From: Limnobacter parvus
GTDB taxonomy: Bacteria > Pseudomonadota > Gammaproteobacteria > Burkholderiales > Burkholderiaceae_B
NCBI RefSeq assembly: GCF_024623725.1
Contig: NZ_JANKHG010000018.1
Coordinates: forward strand, 308,602-372,601
Length of the DNA stretch: 64,000 nucleotides
Direction: 5' to 3'
The notes under the pieces: model-generated
Told to the model about the DNA's origin: nothing
Database searches by the model: none
Seen by the model: the letters and a program-made list of their open reading frames with translations, nothing else
Shown: one piece after another, positions 11,824-20,120 of the stretch
How the letters are laid out: each line of letters begins with the position of its first letter
Numbering within the stretch: position 1 is the stretch's first letter
Position numbers and translations under genes: made by a program

Positions 11824-13174
11824 CCCCATCGTGGCCATCGCCACCGCGCCCGGCAAGGGCGGGGTGGGGGTGGTGCGGTTCTCCTTTCCCTCTGTTTCCC
11901 AATTCGAATCTTTCTGCCTGGCTTTTTGCGGCAAACTGCCCCAAGCCCGCACAGCCACGCTGTTAACACTTCGCGATTTTGAGCAGCACGCCATCGATGA
12001 AGGCATTGCACTGGTGTTCAATGCACCGGCCTCTTTCACGGGTGAATACGTACTGGAATTTCAAGGCCACGGCGGCCAGGCTGTGTTGCAAGGCGTGATG
12101 GGTCACGCATTGTCAGTGGCCCGTCAACTGAATATTCCCTTGCGCCATGCCATGGCCGGTGAATTCACGCAACGCGCTTTCCTGAATGACAAACTGGACT
12201 TGACGCAGGCCGAGGCCGTGGCTGATTTAATTGATGCGGGGTCTGTGGCCGCCGCTAAAGCTGCAGCAGCCTCGCTAAGTGGTGTGTTTTCCAAACAGGT
12301 CAATGCCTTGGCCGATCGAATTGTTCACCTGCGTTTGTTGCTGGAAGCCACACTGGATTTTCCGGAAGAAGAAATCGAATTTCTGGAGAAAGCGGACGCC
12401 AAAGGCCAGTTGCACCACATCATGACCATCCACCGCGAATTGTTGAACGCGGCGCAAGAAGGCGTGAAGTTTCGCGATGGCTTGCAAATTGTGTTGGTCG
12501 GAGAACCGAATGTGGGAAAATCCAGCCTGTTGAATGCCTTGGCAGGCGAAGAAATTGCCATTGTGTCGGCAGTTGCAGGCACCACGCGCGATCGCATCAA
12601 ACAGGAGTTGAACATTCGGGGTATACCTTTGGTGCTTGTCGACACAGCCGGTTTGCGCCACACGGTGGACGAAGTCGAGAAAATCGGCATTGAACGCACA
12701 CGCAAATCGGTGGCGGAAGCCGACTTGGTACTGGTGCTGAAAGATGCAACGTTGACTTCAGAAGACGCTTTTGCACAGCACTTGGAATTGCCCGTTCATC
12801 TGCCCACATTAACTGTACTAAATAAAATTGACTTGCTTGCCCAGCCATTGGCTGTTACGCCGGGTGTACAAGCCGTGTCAGCCAAAAGTGGTCAAGGGCT
12901 GGAAGCATTGAAAGACGCCATACTGGCCAAAGTGGGCATTGCCCACACGCCCGACCATGGTTTCATGGCCCGTCAGCGCCATGTGGATGCCTTGCATGTG
13001 TGTGGGCAGCATCTGAGCACTGCGCACGAATTTGCGAAGCAAGATGACCGTATTCTGGACTTGTTTGCCGAGGAGTTGCGCTTGGCTCACGATGCCTTGG
13101 GGGAAATTACGGGACGAATGTTGCCCGATGATTTACTGGGCTTGATTTTTAGCCGTTTTTGCATTGGCAAATAG
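11795..13174 (+). CDS. mnmE: tRNA uridine-5-carboxymethylaminomethyl modification GTPase MnmE
   Basis: Works with MnmG (28648-30603 here) to modify the wobble uridine of certain tRNAs. The N-terminal THF-binding domain starts IVAIATAPGKGGVGVVR. The G domain has G1 GEPNVGKS, G3 DTAG and G4 NKID, and the protein ends with the catalytic FCIGK. 459 residues, normal length. The TTG at 11795 gives the usual N-terminal length; a GTG at 11831 preceded by GGTGA is an alternative with a short N-terminus. Unlike in many relatives, mnmG is 15 kb away, with the signalling block in between. Confidence 0.96.
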   Translation: MSLHPQQHGDPIVAIATAPGKGGVGVVRFSFPSVSQFESFCLAFCGKLPQARTATLLTLRDFEQHAIDEGIALVFNAPASFTGEYVLEFQGHGGQAVLQGVMGHALSVARQLNIPLRHAMAGEFTQRAFLNDKLDLTQAEAVADLIDAGSVAAAKAAAASLSGVFSKQVNALADRIVHLRLLLEATLDFPEEEIEFLEKADAKGQLHHIMTIHRELLNAAQEGVKFRDGLQIVLVGEPNVGKSSLLNALAGEEIAIVSAVAGTTRDRIKQELNIRGIPLVLVDTAGLRHTVDEVEKIGIERTRKSVAEADLVLVLKDATLTSEDAFAQHLELPVHLPTLTVLNKIDLLAQPLAVTPGVQAVSAKSGQGLEALKDAILAKVGIAHTPDHGFMARQRHVDALHVCGQHLSTAHEFAKQDDRILDLFAEELRLAHDALGEITGRMLPDDLLGLIFSRFCIGK

Positions 13175-13193
13175 CTTCAAGCAGGTACGCCAC

Positions 13194-13598
13194 TTAGTCG
13201 CACAGTGCCAGGTTTGGATCAACCACTGCTATCTGTTCCATCAACTCCGATTCTTGTTCAAACACAGTGCTTAAAAACAGCAGTTGTTCACAAAGCGATT
13301 CAATGGCATTGTCGTGGCTCTGCATGTCCAGGTGCAGCCATTGTTGAGCCAGCGTAACCTGTTCCAAATATTGTTCCAGCAAGGTCAACACAGTGGGCTT
13401 GTTCAGCACCCAAATTTTAAGTTGAATGACTTTGGCAAACCGCGCTTGGGCGGATCTGGTTTTTCTTAATTGATCAGCAAAACTTTTTAAACCATACGCC
13501 ACATGGTCCAGCTCCAGTGCAATGTCTGTTTCGATTGACTGACAATCCAGCGAAAGAAGTTTGTCGTCTCGATGTGGCACGACCAGCGCAATGTTCAT
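13194..13598 (-). CDS. Hypothetical helical protein
   Basis: A 134-residue protein I do not recognise. It is acidic, has no signal peptide or membrane helix, and is dominated by predicted amphipathic helices with regular Leu spacing (residues 28-115). It lies convergent to mnmE, 19 bases from its stop, and just before the signalling block, so it may belong to either unit. Nothing in the sequence gives a function. Confidence 0.55.
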   Translation of the reverse strand: MNIALVVPHRDDKLLSLDCQSIETDIALELDHVAYGLKSFADQLRKTRSAQARFAKVIQLKIWVLNKPTVLTLLEQYLEQVTLAQQWLHLDMQSHDNAIESLCEQLLFLSTVFEQESELMEQIAVVDPNLALCD

Positions 13599-13835
13599 GA
13601 TTCAATACCTTTGAGATGTTGATGCATGGGTTTATCTTACGGACTCTAGACATTCATACCATTCCGTAGATTGGGGATGCTTGATTGTGAGGGCCCCCCA
13701 GTTGGTGGAGCCCATTGCGAGAAAATGCAAAAAGCACACTTATTTGTTCCGTTGAATTCATGTACTCTTTGGGAATTAGAAAGAGGCCAAAAAAGCCATT
13801 AAGGGCCCCCGTGTGCTCGACCCAGCCTGCTGACA

Positions 13836-14492
13836 ATGAAAAATCAAAAAATTCTGGTGCTTGAAGATCACCCGCTTATTTCAATGGTGATTGAGGATGT
13901 GTGCAAAGACATGGCACCCCATGCTGTATTAAGCGTAGTGACCAGCCTTGCCCAGGCGCGTGAACACCTGTTCAACAAACCTGATCTGATTATTTTTGAT
14001 TTAACGTTGACAGATTCAAAAGGTGAAGCCACGATCAACTGGCTCGACTCGATGTTTCCGAAGGTGTGTGGTTTGATTTACACCGGCTTCGTCAGTGAGG
14101 AAATCAAAGCGCGCGCCGTGCAGTTGAATTACGCCATTATCGACAAGGCGTGCAGCCAATCTGTGTTGGCCCATGAAATTGAGGCGGCACTGTTCAAGTC
14201 GGGTATTTTGGACAGGTCTCTTTCAGAAGCCGCACCTGCAAACGAGCATCAATCCAGCATTGTGGCTTACCCGGGTGCGAAGCCCCTGACTTGGCGTCAG
14301 GTTGAAATCATGCGAATGACCGCAGAAGGATTGTCTGCAAAAATGGTGGCTCAACGCATCGGCTTAAGCCCCGAGACGGTTCGGGGTCACATTCGGGAAA
14401 TCTTCAAGCGGCTGGAAGTGTCCAACAAAGCGCAAGCGGTGAATGTTTTTTTGAAAGCGGAACGCAGCGTAAAAATGAAGTTAAACGATTGA
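13836..14492 (+). CDS. LuxR/NarL-type response regulator (paralogue 1)
   Basis: 218 residues. The N-terminal receiver has the acidic cluster ED (residues 10-11) and the likely phospho-acceptor Asp55 in IIFDLTLTD. The expected Lys is in a DKACS context rather than the usual KP. The C-terminal LuxR helix-turn-helix covers about residues 148-205 (TWRQVEIMR...LSPETVRGHIREIFKRL). Its closest relative in the window is the regulator at 18707-19381: same length class, same LTWRQVEIMR and KAER tail. It reads alone on the plus strand, convergent with the exported Cache-like gene, and likely responds to the hybrid kinase at 15697-18669. Confidence 0.85.
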   Translation: MKNQKILVLEDHPLISMVIEDVCKDMAPHAVLSVVTSLAQAREHLFNKPDLIIFDLTLTDSKGEATINWLDSMFPKVCGLIYTGFVSEEIKARAVQLNYAIIDKACSQSVLAHEIEAALFKSGILDRSLSEAAPANEHQSSIVAYPGAKPLTWRQVEIMRMTAEGLSAKMVAQRIGLSPETVRGHIREIFKRLEVSNKAQAVNVFLKAERSVKMKLND

Positions 14493-14517
14493 CTGTTGTC
14501 TGCCGGTCGAATTGATT

Positions 14518-15090
14518 TCAATGATTTTGTTGTGGAACGCGTTTCAGATCAATGCCTATGGTCAAGGTACCAATCATCGATGCGCTATCGTAAACAGGCA
14601 CACTGACCTGTGAAATCATGGATTTGACGCTCTCGTCCCAGCGCGCCCGCGAAATGTAGAAATCCGGCTTTCTGGAGGGTTGGTTGGTATCGAAAATTTC
14701 GGTGAATTTTTCTTCATCGCCTTGCCAGTAATCACTGGTGACCATGTTCATCGCAACTGTTTCACCCAGTTTTCCAGTCAATATGGCTTCTTTAAAGTAA
14801 ACCCGCTTTTCTAATGTCTTCCTCAAGAATTCAGAGGCTGTAGATGCCAGAATTTTTCTGGCCTCTGCTTCCTGACCGTTTGAAGCAATCCAGCGCGCGT
14901 CCAGCGCATGCAGGTCTGCTGGCAATGGCGGGTTCAAATTGGCCAGCTTAACTGCCTCCACAACTTCTGGTTTTTTGGCAATCGACTGAATTTCTTTCAC
15001 AATCGCACCAGCACAAAATGCATGAGCAAAACCCTGGCCCAACAAGTTCAGTGTTGCGGTCAGCGTTAGCAATGTGATCGCTTTGTACAT
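14518..15090 (-). CDS. Exported Cache-like sensor protein
   Basis: 190 residues with a signal peptide (cleavage near AHA, about residue 24). The mature part resembles a periplasmic single Cache/PDC sensor domain: VTSDYWQGDEEKF, the FYISRARWDES segment, and the closing strands ISQVSVPVYDSASMIGTLTIGID typical of such folds. Unlike usual Cache proteins it has no membrane-spanning output region, so it is a free periplasmic domain. It is the last gene of the minus-strand series, 13 bases after the PstS-like gene, and probably presents a signal to the hybrid kinase. Fold assignment is inference. Confidence 0.65.
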   Translation of the reverse strand: MYKAITLLTLTATLNLLGQGFAHAFCAGAIVKEIQSIAKKPEVVEAVKLANLNPPLPADLHALDARWIASNGQEAEARKILASTASEFLRKTLEKRVYFKEAILTGKLGETVAMNMVTSDYWQGDEEKFTEIFDTNQPSRKPDFYISRARWDESVKSMISQVSVPVYDSASMIGTLTIGIDLKRVPQQNH

Positions 15091-15103
15091 AAACGTTTGC
15101 CTT

Positions 15104-15556
15104 TTATTCAGCCAGTACCTTGATGTGTTGTAGTTTGGCTCCCAAGGGATGGTTCTCCAATTCGTCCCGACTCAAATAACCCAGTGCATTCGGGTTGTTC
15201 GATAACATCTCCACCATGTGCTGGCTGTTGTCAGCCACTGTGGGGGCTTTGCTGATTCCGATGCATTCCATCAGTCTTTGAACCGTCGCAAATTCCTCAC
15301 TGGTGAAGCCCAAGGTGCGAGAGATGAATTGCTCCCTTCGATCGAATGTATCTTCTCTGTCAATCACCAACACTTTGGCATCGCCCACCAGTTGGCTTTG
15401 GCCGGTGTACAAATCCCTGAGTTTTGTTTTAGAAATCTGGGTGAAAGGAATTTGTTTTGAACCCACTACAACAACCTCTGCGTGAGCCACGCCAGTGGCC
15501 ATGACCATGGCGCCAAGCGACAGGCGAGTCAATACTGCAAACACGAATTGTTTCAC
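15104..15556 (-). CDS. Exported phosphate-binding-like (PBP superfamily) protein
   Basis: 150 residues from a GTG start, with a clear signal peptide (AHA|EVVV, about residue 26). The mature domain (VVGSKQIPFTQISKTKLRDLYTGQ ... GYLSRDELE; positions about 29-130) is like the small PstS-type substrate-binding-like proteins that are often next to sensor genes. It is half the size of a true PstS, so transport is unlikely. It shares an operon with the Cache-like gene and follows the hybrid kinase by 140 bases, suggesting a sensory accessory role. Confidence 0.7.
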   Translation of the reverse strand: MKQFVFAVLTRLSLGAMVMATGVAHAEVVVVGSKQIPFTQISKTKLRDLYTGQSQLVGDAKVLVIDREDTFDRREQFISRTLGFTSEEFATVQRLMECIGISKAPTVADNSQHMVEMLSNNPNALGYLSRDELENHPLGAKLQHIKVLAE

Positions 15557-15696
15557 ATCAAACCCTTGAAATACTTTCGACAGCTTTTTGGTGAGCTCTT
15601 GGCACCCAAAGTGCGCAGAACTTCTACTTTGTTAATTCTTGTAGAACGAGTTTAAAACATGGTGGGCGTTAAAAACAATTCACCTTGTTTTGCAGC

Positions 15697-18669
15697 TCAA
15701 TGTTTTCCAAACCGATTGCTTAAAACCAGAATTTTTTCAGCTTCATCCACAATGCCTGGCCACACGCTTTGAATTTCTTCCATCACGGCAATGTGCGTGC
15801 CGGGTTCTTCTAATAGTTTGTCCATCTGTGAGAACTGCTCTTTCACGCTGTCTGTACCCAGCATGCCCAACACACCGGCCAGTGAGTGAATTTCACGCTT
15901 GAAGGTTTGCAGGTCGTCTTGCTCAATGCAGGCGGCCAGGCGTTCAATCAGGTTCTCGCTGGTTTGCAGGAATTTGCCCAGGTATTTCGCCATCCGATCG
16001 GGTTCAAAGCTACTGACCTTGAAAATGGCGGATTGGCGGGTGGCCACTGGTTCAATCTTGTTGGTCGCTGGGGTTTCATTGCTGGTCTCAAAGCCGGTCA
16101 ACACGCCTTCTGTGCTGCGCAGGCATCGGTGAATGGCATCAAACAGGTTTTGTTCATGGAACGGTTTGGTTAACACGTCGTTAATGCCGTGTTCTTCGCA
16201 TCGAACTCGAGTTTGCTCAAATGCGTGGGCGGTCAAGGCCATGATCGGGGTGACACAATGCACTGCGTTTTCGCGCACCCAGGTTGCCAGTTGATAACCA
16301 TCCACAAACGGCATTTCAAGGTCTGAAATCATCAGGTCATACGGTTCGGGGGAGTTCTTTAGAATCTTTATTGCTTCACGACCGTCTTTCGCACATTTGA
16401 TCTGGTAGTTTTTTGGGCCCAGGAAATCTAGCAACAGTTCCATGTTCAACGGGTGGTCCTCGACAATCAAAATTTTTGCTGCGCGAACTTTGGTCTGGCC
16501 AGAAGTTTTCGATGTTGACGCATGTTCTTTTTTGGCGCCTCGCGTTTTCGCGACAACTTCCGCAGGTGCCGTATTGGGCACTTGTCGGTCTGTCAACTTC
16601 ATCAAATGCACGGGCAGAATTGGGGTGGTCAACACCCGGTTGTGCGAATCAGCACCGTGTATTCGTTGAAATTCAACAGCATTTCGATTGGACAGCCACA
16701 CCAAATTCTCACTTTCATTCAGACGATTTGATTTCAGCAAGGACAGCAGTTCTGGTGATGAACTGGCGATGTCGCTGTCGATAAACACCACGTCTTTGGA
16801 CTCGAAGGGCTTTTGGTCGGTCAGCAGTTCTTCGGGTGACAAAGCCGCGAGGGGCACATAGAACTGATCCAGAATGCTGGAAATGGATCGATGCAGTTTT
16901 TGGTCCAGCGAACAAATGTAAGCGCGTTTAATGTCTGGTCCATGCAGCAAGTCAAGGTTACGCGCAGGCGCTTCCTGTTCCTGAATTTTCAGGTTCAGTG
17001 TGAAGTAGAAAACAGAGCCACGCCCCGGGGTGGAGTGTGCATGAATATCGCCTTCCATCAAGTGAACCAATTCTTTGGCGATGCTTAAGCCCAATCCACT
17101 GCCACCAAACATTCGGGTGGTGCTGGAATCGGCCTGTGTGAATTTGTCGAACACACGTTGTAGTTGGTCTTTGCTCATGCCAATGCCAGTGTCACTGACA
17201 CTGAACTGCAGCGTGACATGGTCGTCAATCTGCTTGAGCACTTTAACCGTTAGGTTAACGTGGCCTTCGTTGGTAAACTTGATGGCGTTTCCAATCAGGT
17301 TTTTTAGTACCTGGCCTACCCGCAAAGAATCGCCAACCAGCCGATTCAAAGTGGACTGCACTCCTTTGCCCTGCAGTGTGTAAAGCAGACGAATGTCTTT
17401 GTTTAACGCAGAATTGCCCAGGGTGCCAAACACCTCCTCCAACACATCGTCAAGCCGGAAGGGGCGTTTCTCAAGCTTGAACATGTCGGATTCAATTTTC
17501 GACAAATCCAAAATGCTATTGAGCAGGTGCAGCAGGTTGTCGCCCGACAATTGAATTTTGCTCAGGTAATCCTTTTGCTTTTCATTCAGGTCGGTTTTCA
17601 GCGTAAGTGCGGTCATGCCCAAAATCGCATTCATGGGTGTTCGAATTTCATGGCTCATATTGGCCAGGAATGAACTTTTTATTCTTGATTCGTTCTTGGC
17701 ACGTTCTTTTTCAACGTTGGCCAGGCTGACTTCTTCCAGCGCTTGCTTTACACGTTCACTTTTTTCAAGATCCCGTTGAAACGAACGAATCATTCGGTTG
17801 AAAGCGCGGATCAGCAAGTTGATTTCATGCGACCCGGTGCGGTTGTTGACGCGCACCGTGTAATCGCCTTTCATGATTTCTTCGCTGGCGTTGTACAGTG
17901 AATTGATGGGGTCAATCACTTTTTTCTTGATTGAAATCAGACCGATGAACAGGCCGATCAGAAACAGCATGGTGAACACCACGTCAAGATAAACACTGTA
18001 GGTAAGCTCTTTCCGCGAAGCATCAATCAAAGCCAGATAGCGGTATTTTTCTTGTGCGATGAATCCTGACAGTTCAGCAGACAGTGCATTGGTCAGTTCT
18101 ATGTGTTCGCGATCAAACAACACACCAAATGTTTCGCGCACTTCAGGCGGGGAAAGGTACTCGCCATTTTGTTTGTCAACAAAGCGGGTGATACCACTTG
18201 CAAATGCGCCGAGTTCGTTTTTTTCCAGCCGGTGGCGCAGATCCAGAATGTTCTCAATGGCGGGCTCATTTTCTCCGATAAAGCGCAGCGTATAAAGTCT
18301 TTCACTGAGATTTTGGCCAACCCCCCAAGACACGGCAGACTCTTTTTTCTCACCGGTCAGCACATCAACCCAATAATCAGACGCTACGGGTTCTGAATAA
18401 ACCCGGCTGCCGTTGTGCAAACCGACAATGTCAAGGTAGTGATTGATGTACTCGGGGTTGCGACTGGCTGCATACAGCAAAACCAGTTTGCGCATGGCAT
18501 CGAATTCCGCCAGCGTTTGCGTCAGAATGGCTTCGTCGGAAGCCCACGCTTGGTAGTAATCCTCCTGTATGGTTTGCTGGTGAATGGAAACGCTCTTCAC
18601 GCCGATTCCAAACACCGAGAACACCAGAATCAGCAATCCAAAAATGCGAATCAGCAGCGTCAGTTTCAT
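15697..18669 (-). CDS. Hybrid sensor histidine kinase with two receivers and Hpt
   Basis: A 990-residue inner-membrane kinase. Helices at about 5-24 and 227-247 enclose a mostly helical periplasmic sensor. A HAMP domain (about 248-300) leads to HisKA with phospho-acceptor His340 (NMSHEIRTP). The ATPase has the N-box NLIGNAIKF, DTGIGM and GGSGLGLSI. Residues 580-690 look like a degenerate receiver: Asp is kept but the conserved Lys is replaced (TTP). The second receiver (about 732-850) is intact with Asp783 and KP at 835. A C-terminal Hpt domain carries His928 (REIHSLAG). This is a BarA/ArcB-like phosphorelay layout. The response regulator gene lies 37 bases upstream in the same direction. Confidence 0.9.
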   Translation of the reverse strand: MKLTLLIRIFGLLILVFSVFGIGVKSVSIHQQTIQEDYYQAWASDEAILTQTLAEFDAMRKLVLLYAASRNPEYINHYLDIVGLHNGSRVYSEPVASDYWVDVLTGEKKESAVSWGVGQNLSERLYTLRFIGENEPAIENILDLRHRLEKNELGAFASGITRFVDKQNGEYLSPPEVRETFGVLFDREHIELTNALSAELSGFIAQEKYRYLALIDASRKELTYSVYLDVVFTMLFLIGLFIGLISIKKKVIDPINSLYNASEEIMKGDYTVRVNNRTGSHEINLLIRAFNRMIRSFQRDLEKSERVKQALEEVSLANVEKERAKNESRIKSSFLANMSHEIRTPMNAILGMTALTLKTDLNEKQKDYLSKIQLSGDNLLHLLNSILDLSKIESDMFKLEKRPFRLDDVLEEVFGTLGNSALNKDIRLLYTLQGKGVQSTLNRLVGDSLRVGQVLKNLIGNAIKFTNEGHVNLTVKVLKQIDDHVTLQFSVSDTGIGMSKDQLQRVFDKFTQADSSTTRMFGGSGLGLSIAKELVHLMEGDIHAHSTPGRGSVFYFTLNLKIQEQEAPARNLDLLHGPDIKRAYICSLDQKLHRSISSILDQFYVPLAALSPEELLTDQKPFESKDVVFIDSDIASSSPELLSLLKSNRLNESENLVWLSNRNAVEFQRIHGADSHNRVLTTPILPVHLMKLTDRQVPNTAPAEVVAKTRGAKKEHASTSKTSGQTKVRAAKILIVEDHPLNMELLLDFLGPKNYQIKCAKDGREAIKILKNSPEPYDLMISDLEMPFVDGYQLATWVRENAVHCVTPIMALTAHAFEQTRVRCEEHGINDVLTKPFHEQNLFDAIHRCLRSTEGVLTGFETSNETPATNKIEPVATRQSAIFKVSSFEPDRMAKYLGKFLQTSENLIERLAACIEQDDLQTFKREIHSLAGVLGMLGTDSVKEQFSQMDKLLEEPGTHIAVMEEIQSVWPGIVDEAEKILVLSNRFGKH

Positions 18670-18706
18670 GGGCCCGCCTGTTTATTGATTTTATCGCGGC
18701 CCTGAA

Positions 18707-19381
18707 TCAGTGACTTTGTGTTTCTTCAAACATTCTGGATTGTCGTTCAGCTTTGGTGAAAATAGAAACAGCGTGGGCGCGATTTTGTGCTCCCAGTCTA
18801 ACAAGCACTTCCCGCATGTGCGCGCGCACGGTCTCCGGACTTAAATTCATGTCTTTGGCTGCTTCCTTGGCTGTCATGCCCACAGCAATTCGTCGCATGA
18901 TTTCAACTTGGCGCCAGGTCAGTGGTTTTTTTGAACCCGGAGCAATGATATTGGATTGAAATTCATTTTTCGATTTCAGTTTGTCTGCATTCATGCCTTG
19001 CTGGTATTGAACGCCCATTGCAGTGAGTCCCTTCATCACAGCGTCCAACAATTCGTGGTAATCCGCTGATTTCCGAACTACTGGAATTTCCATGTCCTGA
19101 AGCTCGGCCAATATGTGATCGTGCGTGGTTCCAGTGAAGGCCAACAACTGGGAAAACGGGAACAGGTCACGCACGCGCCGAGCCGATGCCACGCCTTCGC
19201 AATCAGGCAGGTTCAAGTCGAATATCACCAAACGCGGATTTTCATGAATGTGTTGTTCACTGGCTTGAATGCTTGGCACCTTGAGAATGCTTAGGTCGGG
19301 GGCATGCTCTGTCAACATGTCGGCCAGCATCATGGAAACCAATGGGTGGTCTTCGATCAAAAGTACTGCATTGGGGCTCAT
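18707..19381 (-). CDS. LuxR/NarL-type response regulator (paralogue 2)
   Basis: 224 residues. The receiver has ED at 10-11 and the probable phospho-acceptor Asp55 (VIFDLNLPD), and a Lys near residue 103 (VRKSAD). The LuxR helix-turn-helix lies at about 155-212 (LTWRQVEIMRRIAVG...LSPETVRAHMREVLVRLG). It is upstream of and co-directional with the hybrid kinase gene, so it is the most likely cognate regulator. It is clearly paralogous to the 13836-14492 regulator; the two bracket the kinase and sensor genes. Confidence 0.88.
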   Translation of the reverse strand: MSPNAVLLIEDHPLVSMMLADMLTEHAPDLSILKVPSIQASEQHIHENPRLVIFDLNLPDCEGVASARRVRDLFPFSQLLAFTGTTHDHILAELQDMEIPVVRKSADYHELLDAVMKGLTAMGVQYQQGMNADKLKSKNEFQSNIIAPGSKKPLTWRQVEIMRRIAVGMTAKEAAKDMNLSPETVRAHMREVLVRLGAQNRAHAVSIFTKAERQSRMFEETQSH

Positions 19382-19526
19382 TAGCGTCCCTCCAGAATTG
19401 TTGTTTCACAGTAATTAGAATCGGCGTTACCGATAATTCACTCCATAGTACGTGCCCACCCTTTGCGTGGTGCCCCTTCATTTGGAGGATGGCTTCATTT
19501 GAACCGTTGGATGTGTGTGCCGGTTT

Positions 19527-19545
19527 CCCCAAAATAGGGGGGGGG
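19527..19545 (+). promoter_or_regulatory. CCCC-AAAATA-GGGG inverted repeat with G9 tract
   Basis: CCCCAAAATAGGGGGGGGG in the divergent gap between the response regulator (minus) and the stand-alone receiver (plus), 58 bases before the upstream receiver start. A very similar CCCCC-AAAA-GGGGG repeat precedes the GAF/PAS gene at 22546-22565. The nine-G run could vary in length by slippage. A regulatory role is inferred. Confidence 0.4.
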
Positions 19546-19627
19546 TCTCTTTGTATTGATGAAGGCTGTGGCCGGATCAATTAACCTGACTAGGTCAAGT
19601 TAAATGCCGTGCGGCTGGGTGATCAAA

Positions 19628-20116
19628 ATGAGTGAATCGATGTCAGCACCACTGGAAATCTGGGTTGCCGAAGATTCTCCGTTCTATCGTTTGGTTGTCG
19701 AAGAAGCAATCGAGGAAATTGCGAAAGTGACTTACGTCCCGATTTCGTTGACTGTGTTTGAGCGGTTTGGCGACATCCGGGATGCATTTGAGCAAGCCGA
19801 GCAAGGCAATCAAGCGTTGCCGGCCGCTGTTTTGTCTGATCTACATTTTCCTGACAATGCCTACGATGATTTACAAGACATCGTCGCCTTCTACGACAGG
19901 TATTTGCACTTGGTGCCAGTGTCTTACATGTCTTGCAATCCTGAAAGTCTGAAAACAGCGCAAGCATTTGCCCTAAGCAGGCTGGATTCAATCCAGTCGG
20001 CCAGATTTTTGCGCAAAGACACTGCAGACACGATGGCCAACTTGGTCAAGACCATTCATGCCATGGTTTTTACGCCACGCGCGCAGGTGCTGAGCGTGGG
20101 CACGACACTGGCCTGA
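19628..20116 (+). CDS. Stand-alone receiver-domain protein
   Basis: 162 residues from the ATG at 19628 (an in-frame ATG at 19604 is also possible; neither has a strong ribosome site). The fold is a single receiver: acidic pair Glu15/Asp16 (VAEDSPF), likely phospho-acceptor Asp71 (AVLSDLHFPD) and Lys130 (FLRKD). No output domain follows. It is divergent from the response regulator and convergent with the GAF/PAS gene, whose stop codon is 4 bases away. Probably a phosphate sink or protein-interaction switch within this signalling block. Confidence 0.7.
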   Translation: MSESMSAPLEIWVAEDSPFYRLVVEEAIEEIAKVTYVPISLTVFERFGDIRDAFEQAEQGNQALPAAVLSDLHFPDNAYDDLQDIVAFYDRYLHLVPVSYMSCNPESLKTAQAFALSRLDSIQSARFLRKDTADTMANLVKTIHAMVFTPRAQVLSVGTTLA

Positions 20117-20120
20117 TCCG

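Noticed and set aside
10981-12039. 352-codon open frame on the minus strand across yidC/mnmE
   Set aside because: Antisense to two core genes; Cys/His-rich composition typical of reverse-frame translation and no family features.
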